From: Zerene cesonia
Taxonomy: Eukaryota; Arthropoda; Insecta; Lepidoptera; Pieridae
Assembly (NCBI RefSeq): GCF_012273895.1
Contig: NC_052124.1
Coordinates: 496,001-560,000, forward strand
Direction of reading: 5' to 3'
Length of the DNA: 64,000 nucleotides
Positions 53,099 through 64,000 of this stretch are shown here, piece by piece. The stretch's first letter is position 1, and the number at the start of each line of letters is the position of its first letter. The notes below the pieces were generated by a model. The model saw nothing but the letters and a program-made list of their open reading frames with translations, was not told the origin of the DNA and ran no database searches. The position numbers and the translations under genes are program-made.

Positions 53099-54143
53099 CA
53101 GGAAATATAAAAATATAATTTAAAACGAAATACTTTAGTTCAGATGTAAAAGACCACTACAAAACTACGACTTGATTTTATATTACCTACCCCTATTTTG
53201 AATGTTATATCGATTAATTATAATAATAAGTATTTCTTTTTGTTCTAAGACCTCTACTTGTCCATGTCCTCTTAACCAATATTCCAAAAAAAACGAAGTC
53301 TCAACTAGGCTGTTTTTTTTTGGTATTTGGTTATATTTTCAAATTTTGGACTGTGAACTTTTTGTAGAAAATAGATAGTTTAGAGTAGGTATATTAATGG
53401 CATGTACCTAATTACTTATTAATACAAATTTTTATTTTACCTATTTTCAGTTAGACACTTGTTTATTGCAGAAGTGATAAAACTATAATAATAATCAATA
53501 TCGTATTCTTTGATTACAAACAAGTCATGTCGAACTGCGAGATGAAAGTAAGCCTGCACCTTCAATCGACTTCCGCAATAGGAAGTTACATCACTATTTA
53601 GTATGTCGGTCGACTAGCATAAAAAATTCCTCTTATTGATATGGTAATATCGATAATAGTATAATAACTCGTATTTGTGGTCATTTCATAATGTTTTTAA
53701 GAAAACGTAGTTCACTGCAAACATTGTTTATTTGGTTGAATAATTCAAGTCATGTGTATGTTATATACATAATACATATATAATCTACAGATATTAGGTA
53801 GTGTTATGGGTAAATTTTATGAATTTGTGAGTTTGCGTTGTTTCGGGTAATCTTTGGATCTATGGAACTGGTTGGAAAAATATTTTTTCCGATAAAGAGC
53901 CCCGTGATCACGTGACTCACGTGACTCACCTGCGACTAAAACAGCTGCTACTATGTAACGATGTGAAGCCCTTATTATAATATGTTGAAATATCTAATAC
54001 AAAAAAAGTAAAGTAGGTATAAACTACGTTTTTACTTAAAGGATAACAAAAACATCATATATGTGTATAACATATCAAGTTTTATCACTTTGTACACAAA
54101 GCCCAGAATAAACTGTGAAATATAAAATGTCTAATTTAATTTA

Positions 54144-54351
54144 ATTTTTAGTTTTATAGCATTGAAATGCTTTATAAATTAGAAATTATGAAGGAATAAA
54201 GAAAGGCTAGGCTAGAAATAAAGAGAGGCCAATGCCTAGCCTACCGTTTTTTGCCATTTGCCAAACCGTAGCAATCTACGGTTTGGCAAAAAACGCGGGT
54301 TCGAATCCCGCTTCGTGATCAATTTTTTTCTATTCTTTCAAAATTTCTCAT
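54144..54351. mobile_element. SINE-like element with 15-bp target duplication, core opposite to the 11.4-kb copy
   Basis: Target duplication tgtctaatttaattt lies at 54129..54143 and 54352..54366. The ends match 11400..11525 (aatttttagttttatagcat; tttctattctttcaaaattt), but the B-box/T-arm core reads gcgggttcgaatcccgc in the forward sense. It also carries an extra block with a 14-bp perfect hairpin (ttgccaaaccgtag/ctacggtttggcaa). Confidence 0.78.
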
Positions 54352-56372
54352 TGTCTAATTTAATTTCAAAACATTACAAATAATTCCTATGTAATACGTA
54401 CATCTACATAATATCATAAATAATGATATCGTCATATCCAACAAAAATATGTTAAAGAAATTCATTTGTTTCATACAATTAACGTACCATCTACGTAATA
54501 TGGCCTTATCAATTTTCGCAACATCTCACCTGATTCTCGACTCTTGCCTGCATTCCATGCTTATATAAACTCATTTATACGTTTAACATACGAAGAAATA
54601 TACTCGGAATCTTCTCAGTAAATTATGCAATGCGTGTTACAAGAACGGATATCGGCATAAACCGAAAAGGTGCAATGCAAAGCAAAAAAATTGCATATTA
54701 TGCACCTACTTTGAGAATAACGACTTGCTTTTTTTTTCATTTTTCGTTTTAAAGAATCAAATAACTTGTCTTCTCATGCACATGGCCTGGTTGCCTAAAG
54801 AACCTAATTATTATATAAAACAAGATATTTTTCTCTATAAACGTTAAAATATACACTATCGCCACCCAGATTAAAAATAGGATGCATCAAGTAAGTTGCA
54901 ATAACTATGCTATGCAACAAAATATGGTAGGACTTAAATTTAGTAACAGTTTTGAGGCAAACATTTAACTCAGATTACTCAACTGTCTCCTTTTCTTAAG
55001 ACATAAAGAGGCAAGTTCGCAATCATGCAAATCACACGTAACAAATGCATTCTATGTCATCAACAGTTTAATGTCACAATAAAAATGCAAATGGTTCTAC
55101 ATAATTCGATTCCAATTTCCAAATTCAAAACCAATTTCGACGATACAGATAATCTATTAGGGATACATTTAAAAATAGAACTAACTATTCTATAATTAAT
55201 TAACCAAATGTGTACACAATGTAGAGAAAATGCATAATGAATATGATCGCATGATTTGAAGTTAATTGTCACAAGTTTCCCGCTAGTTTCCTACTTTCAT
55301 TTAGCGCTAAATCGAACAAAAACGCAACTCGCTCGACTGAGACGAACATAAAATTTGTGAGCAAAAAAATGCACAGAATATACATTTCTTCTAGCACCGG
55401 GTGATCCGCCTTCGAAAGTTCTCACAAATTCATCTACTTTTTAATGAAAATGTGAAATGGACGGCTACATAGGTTTTTTTGTATAATTAATTCCCAACAG
55501 TCGCGACGAAATTCTATTCGAATCTAATTATGAAACGTTTGTGGATGTTTTTAATTACGTATTTAAATATTATAATTTTTTTTTTATTCAAATTATTTTT
55601 TTGATTGAATTCTTGTGTTACATACGTTGAGAATTTCAATTTACGCTATTAACGTCTCTAAAATTATATTTTTTTTATCACAAATTACTGATTTACAAGG
55701 TACGGTAAAACGTAGTTAAATAAGTTCAAAATCAGTTAGAAACAGTCAGTAGATAGTTACATATTTATTTAAATGAGTTGACATGCATCTTTTTATTACT
55801 TCGATCTTAATTAATAACAGTGATTCTGTAAAAAATTGTAGAAATGTAACTCCATTACGCTTTTGTTCTTCAGTATATGTGTATAACTTGTAAATATAAA
55901 TTAAATTCAAACAAACACATACAGTTCCCGCGTCCAAATTAACCGATTTAATATATCAAAGCAATATGTCCTTTATGTTTCTATGATAAAAACTATAATT
56001 GGAAGAGACGTTTTACCCGTGCTCTGTACACCGTGGTGTTAAAGAACAATGAGCTATTATGCACTGCGGACGGAAGACAGACGAACCAACTTGGGACTTC
56101 ACTGACAATAGAAACATCCTATGGTTTTATATTATTCGCTACAATTGAAATATAACCTGTTAACATTTGATTGTTATCAAGGTAATTTGGTTTGTATTGT
56201 ATGAAAATAATTTTAGTGGTGAATCATCGTAATGTGTAGACTGCAGAGTATCAAGGGTTTTTTATCGTTTTAATTTAAGTACTTATATATGTATTTATAA
56301 TATGAATTGAGTGCATTTGAGATAGCTTCTGTTTATTCGTTACTGCACTATCTCGTATGACAACAAATTTAC

Positions 56373-56517
56373 ATCAAATCAAATCAAAATACTTTATTGT
56401 GCACCAAGACATACAGAAATCAATTCTATAAATAAACTCTATAAAAGCGCAACAGGCGGTCTTATCGCTAAAGTAGCGATCTCTTCCAGACAACCTGGTG
56501 GACAAAGAAACAACTGA
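56373..56517 (-). mobile_element. LINE-type 3' end with TTTGA tail
   Basis: On the minus strand it has ctggaagagatcgctacttt and ggtgcacaataaagtatttt, then repeated tttgat units. I recognise this 3' end from many lepidopteran loci. It includes AATAAA. Only the end is present. Confidence 0.65.
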
Positions 56518-57559
56518 AAAAAAAGCAACTGAATTGGGATATAATTGAGTAATTTAATGAAATGGGTATATCAAAAATCTCCGAGTCTTCCGCTTAACGA
56601 AGCGTACGAATTTATCTAATAGAAATCAGCACGAATATTGTAGGTACTTCCTTATCTAATATTAAATAACAACTGAGAATTAACCAAGGTTGAACGCGTG
56701 TTACATAACGTTGCGGTAACAGTAACGGTGACAGTTAATCATTAATTTGCTCAGACGACATGTACAGGTGACTGGAATTTTCTAGAAATTGCAGTGGGCT
56801 CTGTCACAAAGCGTATTATATCCCTTTTAATGAATCCCTGAGCAAAGTAACACATATCATAATAATATGTCGTTTTATGGATATATATTTCTAACTAACT
56901 TTCTATTTTCTACCTTAAATACAATTTAATTTGCTGCCGATATTGAATTAATGAATAATCAGATATACAAACTGTTTTCTAATCTCATTAAAGTAATAAT
57001 GGCATAAATAACGAATACAGTTCCCAATATTTATCATCTGTGATGCCGTAATGTAAAAAGGGCGGGTAGAGTATTGTTTTTTTTGTTCAACATATCTTGT
57101 ATCGTAGGAATATAAACTTCAAACAGACCTATTGTAACACGAGGTACATAATAACATTTCAATTATTAATTATTTCCACATAAACAGACAATTGCAAAGC
57201 GTTGTTAAAAATTTCAAGGCGAATTAAAATCTATAGATGAAGGTTACGTGTAATTATTATTGATTATTATGAAGATAACGAGGTGGTAGAAAACACTACT
57301 ATATAACTTTCATGAAGATCGTATGAGAACCTCCTAACCGAGTGGCCTCGATTTTTGACAATTGCTTTTATTATCATGCATTGTTTAGCAAGCTTAGCTC
57401 CACGAATATTGGTTTTAGCGACACTGGCTTATTATCTCTTAAAAATTAAAAATTTAATTCTTACCGACATTCAATTTCACAGGCAACAATGGGCACTTTT
57501 CCTTTCTTTCTATTTCTGTAAGTTGATGATTGTAGATAGATGTTTAAGATCTGCACTAA

Positions 57560-57684
57560 ATATAAAGAAGAAACTTTTTTTGTATGTTTGTAACATTTTC
57601 ATACAAAAACAACTAGACCGATTTAAAAAAATTCACCATTCGAAAGATGCAACTTCACTGAGTGAAGCGGGGGCGAATAGCTAG
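57560..57684 (+). mobile_element. Helitron-like 3' part
   Basis: It contains acaaaaacaactagaccgat and ends agcgggggcgaatag then CTAG|T. The 5' start was not found. Confidence 0.5.
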
Positions 57685-60485
57685 TATACAGTTAATTATA
57701 AATTGAGAGTAAGATAATTCATTAATTAATTTTCTTAAATTTATAGATAGAATGTACTTACCTATTGTGGAGATAAACTTAATTACTTTGTTTTACAATT
57801 ACCATAGATCATATCATAACTTACAACAAATGTCAATCAAACATATAACTTTTCATCAAACGTCCTAACAATACAAAAAAAAAAATAAAAAATAAACAAA
57901 CATGACGATTTACAGTGAACCCGTGTGAAGATATAATAATACTGATGATAGAATAAAAATAATTGTCCATTGTTTTTCCATAAACAGTGATTGCGCCACA
58001 AAAACTTACAATCATATATTGTCATGCGTTTATTAATTAACATAATATGTTAACATGTACTTGTATGGGATTTTTTTGGTGTTTTTTTGTACTTCATTAA
58101 AATTCCAACGAACAACAACCTTCATGGAATAGACACATCAGCATATAACGCGTTTAGAATTAATTCTTTTTCATTAAAAAGAAAACTTGTCAAACATATG
58201 TTCGTACAAATCTTCAGACAGTTTAAATACTACCCTGGCCAAACAGAAAGACACAAAGAGGTTGCAAAATAAAAAAGTTTGCTTATAAATTTTTCATAGA
58301 AATGTCAACAAGCGCTCTTCAAAGCTGTTATTTTGATTTAGAAGAACGTTAATTTTTAAATACGTGTATTTTTTGTAAAATAGTCACAACTTTCAGTCTT
58401 TTCACTTGACACACACTTTTTAATACATGTACATATTATAGACACATTAATACATAAAGTGTATAGAGGTACATACTTATAGAGGTCGTTGCTGCCAGCA
58501 GTTCTTGTATCTAATCTTGTAAGATATGTTAATATTCTTAACATGGAGTTTTTTCAGTACAGTAACGGCATCGAATTCTTAAACCGCTCCCAAAACATCT
58601 AACGGTTGTCTAAACCAAATGCCTGCGGTTATATTTTACAATATAATAAACTGAGGCTATGTTTATATGTGAAACGTATATCTTCTTTGAGCAGATGTGG
58701 CAGGTCAAATCGATTATATCTATTAAATTAATTAAACGTAGGCAAGCTGATTCAAATATACAAAGACTGTGGATTTTAATCGATGTTACAATATTAAATA
58801 TAATAAGTTATACCTTTCAATTACTTTTTAAGTCATAATTGTACTGTATTGCTCCTCTACAATATATTGCTGGAGTTTTTTGACATCTTAACTTTCGGAA
58901 AACTATTGCATAAAGATTAAAGAACATAATAAAAAAAAACTGACTAAAATATAGTTACATCCACCACAAACGTAAATGCCACTTTCTCATCTTTCAAGTA
59001 AGACAAAAAGTTTAAATTGCCACAAATTGTCATAAAGTATAAACCGCCTGCTCTCAAAGTATGCTTCGAAAAAACTTAAAAAAAGCTTAATGTGGTACAT
59101 TCTCCGACTTTTTACGACGATTTGAAAATAAATCATCCCATTAAACGTACTAATATTAAGTTTTTATGGGCATAATATGCTATGTTTTTATATCACAACC
59201 CAGCAATCGTCGCTCCGCCTTACCGTAATGTAATTTTATCAAATTACGAGCCGACAATATTGCCAAAGTACAGTCGAGTGCGTAATGCTGTTGAAATGTG
59301 CCTTCGATCGAAGTAAGAAGGTATTACTTCGTATAAAAGGATTGTGACTGCGACTGTACATTAGTGTTGCACGCTGCTCAATCTGCGATGATTTTCTGAC
59401 ATGTGAATTTGTTCCGCTATTCAGGTCATTATACCGGTGTTTATGTGATATTTAGTTTGCAATAGTACATATTGGGAAATAAAAATGATTCCATCGGTTA
59501 TATAACTTGACTAGCCGACAATTTTATAACATGCGTTTGGAAAGCATTTCTGGTTAAATTAAATTGTATTTTATTATTTCATGTCCGATAATGAATAATA
59601 TAAATTATTGTTCATGAATTTCTTTGAGGCATAAAAGGGGAACACAATATAATATTACGTGAACAAGTGAGCGTTCAATTTAAAATTATATAAGATTATC
59701 AAACCGATTGAGCGTCGATTTCAATAAATTTTAAGTGAATACCTAACTATGTTTAACCGACGTTTACATAAACAAATATTGCCGGCAGTTTCACGCAATA
59801 AAATCTACATAACGCCTACAATACGAAGATCTATTTAACTTGAATAACCGACATTAGGAAACATAATTAAGCGGATAAACATCGCGTTGAATTAATGTCA
59901 AAATTAGCGGTTTCCAAGTGTTAATTCTCCTCGGCCAATTAAGAAAATAAGTCAAGGTTTGTGAACAAATGTGGTAATGGACGCGTGAGAGAATTCTTAA
60001 TAACAAATGATATAAAATATGCAGGGACGCCCTTATTAAGCAATTGTGCACAATATTTACAAACGATTTGTATACCGGCCAGCTGGTTAGTGGTAAATTT
60101 GATCACAACGCGTGGGCTGGTTGTTAACTACCTAATACGACATGCAAACATAGATTCAATCGGTATGAAAGCACCGTGGAATATAAATACAGCACATTCT
60201 TGTTGTTGAGTAAATTCCTCCATGATTAGACTCATGGTAATTGTTCACGGATATATGAAAGTTCAAAGTATTCGTAGATATTTGTATTCTTTGTTGATGT
60301 TATCTATGATTATATATACTCATCATCATGTCATCGTCGCTTATCCCTTTACTCGCAAACTTTTGGATATTTATTTAATTAGACTCTCTTCTTCTAGAAG
60401 CAATTTTGAATCGTTATAACATAGTTTTAATATTTACCATCGTAACTTTTTAGTTATCTTAGTAACTCCTCTATTTTATAATAGA

Positions 60486-60700
60486 CTAACTGTGCCCGCG
60501 GTTTCACTCGCGTAAATCGGTATCCCGTTGGAATATCGGGATAAAAATTTGTCTATGTGTTATTCCAGTTGTCCAGCTATCTACGCACCAAATTTCATTG
60601 CAATCGGTTTAGTAGTTTTTGCATGAAAAAGTAACAAACATCCATACATACATACACCCATCCATACTTACAAACTTTCGCGTTTATAATATTAGTAGGA
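60486..60700 (-). mobile_element. Short Helitron-like element (family A), end decayed to TTAG
   Basis: On the minus strand it runs A|TCCTACTAATATTATAAACG to gaaaccgcgggcacag then TTAG|T. It lies about 100 bp before the PTB exon at 60797. Confidence 0.78.
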
Positions 60701-60796
60701 TTTAGATGCTCATTTCTTTCGGACTTATAAAATATATGATACCCACATTCCAAGATCAGGTAACATTACCAATTTTAATAAAACGTCCTTTTGCAG

Positions 60797-60988
60797 GCAG
60801 CCAACAATGACATAACAGTCAAAATGGCGCTACGACTAAAGAAGGATATAAAGAAAGCGTCGTATTACGTGTGGTTCCTCGGTGCGCAGGAGTCGCGCGG
60901 TCTCCGCGGGGAGGAATTCGCGTTACCTGCGATACGGATATTGGAAGAGAGGGCGAGAGATTTGGAACCGTTCAAGGTCACCTTACAG
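60797..60988 (+). CDS. PTB/PID-domain protein, exon with first half of the domain
   Basis: This 192-nt, phase-0 exon lies between acceptor gtccttttgcag and donor gtaagt. It encodes NDITVKMALRLKKDIKKASY, then YVWFLGAQESRGLRGEEFAL and a helix, ending FKVTLQ. Features typical of a phosphotyrosine-binding (PTB/PID) domain are the YxxFLGaxexxGxxG strand and turn, the following Ala/Ile helix, and a strand beginning KVTLxVS that completes in the next exon. PTB proteins are cytoplasmic adaptors binding NPxY-like tails or lipids. I cannot name the subfamily. The AG at 60799-60800 would be an alternative acceptor but breaks the phase. Confidence 0.82.
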
Positions 60989-61602
60989 GTAAGTGGTATT
61001 GAATATTTGTGACATTTTTGTAAAACCTCTTTGTGCGTATGGTTTTTTTTTATTGCACCGTCACAACCCACCTTTTTGCAGGTATTTTATGAAGGCACTT
61101 TACTAAACGTGATTGCGTGATTTATTTCAATACCAAATAAGCATATGGTGTGTTTGTATACTTAATTTATTAGATTTATAAATGTAATAAAAGATTTTAT
61201 TTTTTATTACTGATTTTACTGGTGATTAATTGATTGAGTTGACTTGCTGCGCCGCGCAATTTCACTCGCGGACGAACCCACGTGTAAAAGCATGTATTTA
61301 TATAGCTAGCTGTCTTATTCTTATGTATAAGCTATATTATTGTAGAGTTGCATTAAAATCCATACGTTTGGAAAAATAAGCATTTAAAATGTATATAAAA
61401 GAATATTACTTTTTCATTTTCAAAATATTTACGGAGATCTATCCAGCGTTATCATTTATTACTAAATCAACTACAATTTACTTCTCGATTCTCTTTATAA
61501 AAACATCAGTTATTCGTACATTTTTTATGAAAAAAATAATATTGTGTCCAAATCACGAATTCTCTTCACTTTCCTACAAAACATATTTCTACACCGCTCC
61601 AG

Positions 61603-61784
61603 GTCTCGCACAAGGGCCTGAAGATCATCCAGAATGTGACGAGCAAGGGCAAGCAGCAGACCATCAAGCACTTCATCCCGCACGGCTCCATCACCAGCGC
61701 GGTGGTACAGGGAGACGTGGTGGCCTGCGTGCTGCTGCTATACAACCCCATCACTGGATGCCCCGTGCATGTGCATGCGTACAG
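61603..61784 (+). CDS. PTB/PID-domain protein, exon with second half of the domain
   Basis: This 182-nt exon follows acceptor caccgctccag and ends at donor gtgtgt with a split codon (two bases). In phase 0 it encodes VSHKGLKIIQNVTSKGKQQT, then IKHFIPHGSITSAVVQGDVV and ACVLLLYNPITGCPVHVHAY. This matches the second sheet of a PTB domain: the KVTLxVSxxGl strand completed across the intron, a His/Ile strand, the S-I-(T/S) turn, and a terminal VHxHAYR strand like the c-HaF segment of the family. Codon third positions are GC-rich. The C-terminal helix is not visible before 64000, so the gene continues beyond the window. A longer overlapping frame (61389..61871) is a shadow. Confidence 0.83.
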
Positions 61785-64000
61785 GTGTGTATTGATGAAG
61801 CATTTGTAAAAGTAGACAAATGTTTAAACGGAATTTTGAATAAAGAGTTGGGTGGTGTGTCTTTACCGTAGCGGTATGTACTTTTCAAGGTTAATGGATA
61901 TATGAAGCATATTACGTTATATATTTATATATATATTTCGATATGTGCTACACGAGTAGGTGATAATTTAGATCATGGTAGTAATTTATAGCTTTATAAA
62001 TCCATTAAGTGGAAAATTGCTACGTATATTTGGTACAGCTACTACCGCTGCAATGCCATTCATCTTCTTTAGTAGAGGTACCTACAGTTTTCTACCTTTT
62101 GCATAAGACTTATACATCGTAAATGTATATTACTTACCGGTAATTGTATATAAGACGATGCATTATGCGAATGACATTCGCCTTTAGAAGATTATCATAA
62201 TTCTATTTAAAACAAAATCAATATATGTTCTTTATATCTCTTATTTAGGCTGCCAATGTAATTACGATTCTTCTTAAACGAATCTACTAACCTCACGATC
62301 AAAAAAATCCTTGTAGTACCTTCATACACAATAAAACTGTTCTTTTTTATATGGCAACAACCAGTACTAGGTTCGTTATACGTAATGTCTCACAAAGGGC
62401 ATTATTCGATATTGCAATAAAACTTGTACGTAATGCATGTGAATGCGAACTCATGGTGTATGTGATTATATTTTCCAAGTGAATGGACAGGAAATTGAAA
62501 AGACAATAAAAAGTCACGTTGATGATCATTGCTGTCCATTTCTATTTACATTACATGAGATCGACTTTATTAATATCCAAGTTTTTATTTGAAAATGTAA
62601 TGAATCTTTCTCATATGAAATAGTGCAGCTATTGGCAAATTGTTAGTATTATTGTAAATAAAAATATATTAAAAATTAATTTATATAGAATAGTTAATAA
62701 AAAAATAATCAATTGAGCTTTTATTTTGGACATGAAATTATTACGATCGACCAATATAAGAAATATAAATGATCTGATTGATAAATAAAAATATTAATAA
62801 AATACTCGAATAAAAGCATTGCTATTGAAATTTATTTTATAATCTAAACAGGGAATTTAAATTTGGAATATTAAGATATCTGTAAATATCTATTTATAAA
62901 AGTGGAATACTCATATGATAAAATTAAATGAAAATAAATAAAAATAAGGATTTATTTCGTAAGCCGTATATGTCAGTGTCATTGAGGTGTTAAAAATATT
63001 GAGTCAGCATTTGACATTTCTTGAGAACACGACCTTTGTTCGATCTTCAGTAATATGCAAAGAATACAATGGATACCTATAAATATTGGTAACCTGTAGC
63101 TTTGAATATAATATTTTAATATGAAAATTATATATCTGTATTTTATTCGTCTAAACATTGCCAATTAAGGTATCGCTAGAGTTACCATGGCGAACTTATG
63201 GAAATAATGATACATTGAAATTTACACTTGAGAATGCTTTAAACGATACTGTTTCTTGAGTTTTGCTCATTTTTTCACATACTTATTGCGGCTTTATACT
63301 TATTACATTAAAATGTGACTAAGTATGCGCTCACCAAATTCATTTCTACAATAATAATTGTTAATCGGTTTTGACATTTAAACTTTTGTCCTTAACTCAA
63401 AGAGCTAAAATGCCAAATACCTTCACAAAAAAGCCAAAATTTATTATGTTATAGAATGTTTAATTATGATAATGATTCTCTTATGAGAAGGTATGTGATT
63501 ACATAATCTCGACCTAGAGCACACCATGTAACGTCGGTCTAGGTTCAACAACCTATATTTTATAACACGCCTCTTAAAAGCGTTGTATAATCAATGTATT
63601 GATTACAATGATTAAATAACAAACTCGATTGTGACACGTTACTTTGCCCCGTATGGTATATAAGAAATTAGGTAATTGACCTTTATTACTTTTGAGACCG
63701 GCTCGCTTTTATTTGCGAATTTTGGCATGTAGTTTCTATATGAGAAGTAGGTAAACGTTTGAAGCCATGGTAAAAAATATGTAGGTAATATTGAGACCCA
63801 TTATGCCGATGGTTAACGGTACATTATGTACCCATTCGTAACAATTATAAAACGGGTAGTAATTTACCAAGAAATTCCTTGCATCTTCAACAATATAATA
63901 AGCAAACAATGTCACCTAAAGCCTCGCGCCCTTTGCCTATAAACGTGGAAAAACAAAGCGTAAATGCATTTATCTGGCATTTACCGTATTCAATATGATG
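61785..64000 (+). other. Intron downstream of the second PTB exon
   Basis: It begins with donor gtgtgt. It is AT-rich and no further exon is recognisable before the window ends. Confidence 0.5.

Larger units (their letters stand above)
48031..60796 (+). other. Proposed second intron of the PTB gene
   Basis: AT-rich with Helitron, SINE and LINE pieces (49499, 52923, 54144, 56373, 57560, 60486). No frame with coding bias seen. Confidence 0.4.

Noticed and set aside
61389..61871. 160-codon frame over the second PTB exon
   Set aside because: It reads the exon in the wrong frame. The frame set by the splice sites gives the PTB sequence.

Overview
The window looks like nuclear DNA of a lepidopteran (moth or butterfly). 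It is AT-rich and gene-poor, with long introns. It carries several tRNA-derived SINE types, many short Helitron-like elements that sit at A|T sites and end in CTAG, and a short run of the insect telomere pentamer TTAGG. No bacterial or viral gene was seen. A 1,000-base run of N (40163..41162) is an assembly gap. Species cannot be told from the sequence alone.

Two protein-coding genes are supported, both on the + strand and both spliced, so most coding exons are short. Gene 1 (11.1-20.0 kb) is a RILP-like Rab effector (Rilpl). Five exons can be joined in frame: a coiled-coil part (11131 and 12781), the RH2 Rab-binding region (13392), a linker (14350) and a C-terminal exon (18123). Its N-terminal RH1 part is not visible and probably lies off the window. 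The 3' end is unusual. The RILPL frame closes at a TAG at 18235, and the AG of that same TAG is a possible splice acceptor that would join the same upstream exon in frame to a further 443-codon ORF (18238..19570) with no recognised domain.

Gene 2 (27.0 kb to beyond the window, or beyond 61.8 kb at least) encodes a phosphotyrosine-binding (PTB/PID) domain protein. Two PTB exons (60797..60988 and 61603..61784) are clear and join in phase. A TATA-bearing, ATG-free segment ending in a consensus donor (26990..27342) is the best candidate for its promoter and 5' UTR exon. A short ATG exon at 47959..48030 has the right phase to be its first coding exon. The linkage is inferred, and would make the gene more than 34 kb long.

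Most of the rest is intron or intergenic DNA filled with mobile-element remains: a LINE fragment (7.0-7.7 kb), three SINEs with target-site duplications in Rilpl introns, a fourth SINE at 54.1 kb related to the one at 11.4 kb but with its core inverted, a foldback element with a 16-bp target duplication (17.3 kb), two terminal-inverted-repeat elements (16.4 and 22.0 kb), and at least ten Helitron-like copies. At 38.5-39.1 kb two Helitron ends flank a 360-bp segment that has an inverted copy at 1.1-1.5 kb. A hairpin with a perfect 15-bp inner stem (3.8 kb) has the size of a small-RNA precursor.

All calls come from reading the sequence. No database search was run, so repeat family names are resemblances from memory.
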